Positions 63,454-64,000 of a stretch of 64,000 bases of DNA are shown in pieces (position 1 is the stretch's first letter; the number at the start of each line of letters is the position of its first letter). The notes under the pieces were generated by a model. That model saw only the letters and a program-made list of their open reading frames with translations, did not search any database and was not told the DNA's origin. The stretch covers positions 1,288,020 to 1,352,019 of the forward strand of contig BCKQ01000004.1 of assembly GCA_001600695.1 (NCBI GenBank), written 5' to 3'. A program made the position numbers and the translations under genes. This stretch comes from Ascoidea asiatica (taxonomy: Eukaryota > Ascomycota > Saccharomycetes > Ascoideales > Ascoideaceae).

Positions 63454-63526
63454 GGTCCGTTGGTCAAGTGGTTACGACGCTTCGTTTACACCGAAGAGAT
63501 CGCGAGTTCGATCCTCGCATGGATCA
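63454..63526 (+). tRNA. tV(UAC): tRNA-Val (TAC)
   Basis: 73 nt. Acceptor GGTCCGT/ATGGATC with two G-U pairs, anticodon stem-loop CTTCG-TTTACAC-CGAAG with TAC, T-arm GCGAGTTCGATCCTCGC, discriminator A. A TTTTTT run follows. Confidence 0.95.
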
Positions 63527-64000
63527 TATCTTTTTTGTTCTTTTAGATGTAAATTACAACCATATATCATATATTATATATATACTATTAAATATCATAT
63601 AATATATATATACTAAGTTTACTTATCTCATTCTGTTTTTAATACAAACACAGCCATGTTTAATAAATATTTCATTTACAATATAATAAATAAACTATAA
63701 TACAAAGTTTTTTCTATGTACTCGTGTGCTCAATGACATAACTTTATTTAATCATATTTAGTAAATGAAAATTACATTTAAAAACAATCAATTCACTCAT
63801 TTTATAAAATTTTCTCTTAGGTTTTATTGGAATTAAGTAAATTATATCCTTAATAATCTTTTAATTATTCATTATAAAAAACGTTTTCCATATATTTTTA
63901 TTACAATTTTATTATTAAAATGTTTAAAAATTTATGAATATTAATGAAAATGATATAATAGTTCTGTAAAAATGTATAAAAACTTGAGAATTTCACTTAT
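63527..64000. other. Terminal gene-free sequence
   Basis: AT-rich; TATATA runs at 63560-63615. No gene can be supported before the window ends. Confidence 0.5.

Overview
The window looks like nuclear DNA of a very AT-rich budding yeast (Saccharomycotina). The support is: compact genes, two short spliceosomal introns with yeast-type signals (GTACGT...TATTAAC...AG and GTAAGT...TACTAAT...TAG), eleven tRNA genes with yeast-like sequences, and orthologs of RIB2, UBI4, GET1, PRP9, ISN1, NBL1 (borealin) and STE3. Coding DNA is full of Asn/Lys/Ile codons and poly-Asn tracts. I cannot name the species. One CTG codon at a Leu-like position in PRP9 argues weakly against CTG=Ser.

Layout. 1-4920: a DIP1984-family gene, RIB2 and tRNA-Pro, closed by a second DIP1984 copy in inverted orientation. 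5455-9912: a giant Ser/Asn-rich protein ending in an alpha-crystallin domain. 10.8-14.9 kb: a glycine-zipper protein, a macro-domain protein and a peroxisomal D-amino-acid oxidase. 15.4-19.1 kb: a Zn2Cys6 regulator interrupted by a frameshift and an in-frame stop. 19.2-22.7 kb: borealin/NBL1 and an LrgAB-like membrane protein. 22.7-29.4 kb: two small genes, one a velvet-domain protein, in unusually long gene-free flanks. 29.4-32.5 kb: a domesticated pogo/Fot1-type transposase. 33.3-36.6 kb: a second, direct copy of the DIP1984-RIB2-tRNA-Pro block, with RIB2 frameshifted. 36.7-45.0 kb: tRNAs, an intron-containing MYND-SET protein, a small membrane protein, a hexose-type transporter and GET1. 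45.1-53.2 kb: UBI4, PRP9, an alpha-glucoside-type transporter and two small proteins. 53.6-58.9 kb: tRNAs, an LRR protein, a second glycine-zipper protein and ISN1. 60.5-63.5 kb: the pheromone receptor STE3 with a recognisable alpha1/Mcm1 site, a divergent DIP1984 paralog, and tRNA-Ile, tRNA-Pro and tRNA-Val.

Most genes are unrelated housekeeping or regulatory functions, as expected on a yeast chromosome. The coherent stories are these. (1) A bacterial-type DIP1984 gene family is present in four copies. Three are near-identical and visibly richer in GC than their surroundings, and they frame RIB2. (2) A four-unit promoter array upstream of the D-amino-acid oxidase repeats a CC-N8-GG element and an E-box-like TCAnnTGA element at exactly 23 bp offset. 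(3) A palindrome, TATACWGTATA, recurs mostly at gene ends. (4) Velvet-domain and domesticated-transposase genes sit near each other.

Caution: single N bases in the first block fall largely where the near-identical copies differ, and the frameshifts lie in homopolymers. Some of the apparent rearrangement and gene breakage could therefore be assembly or sequencing error.
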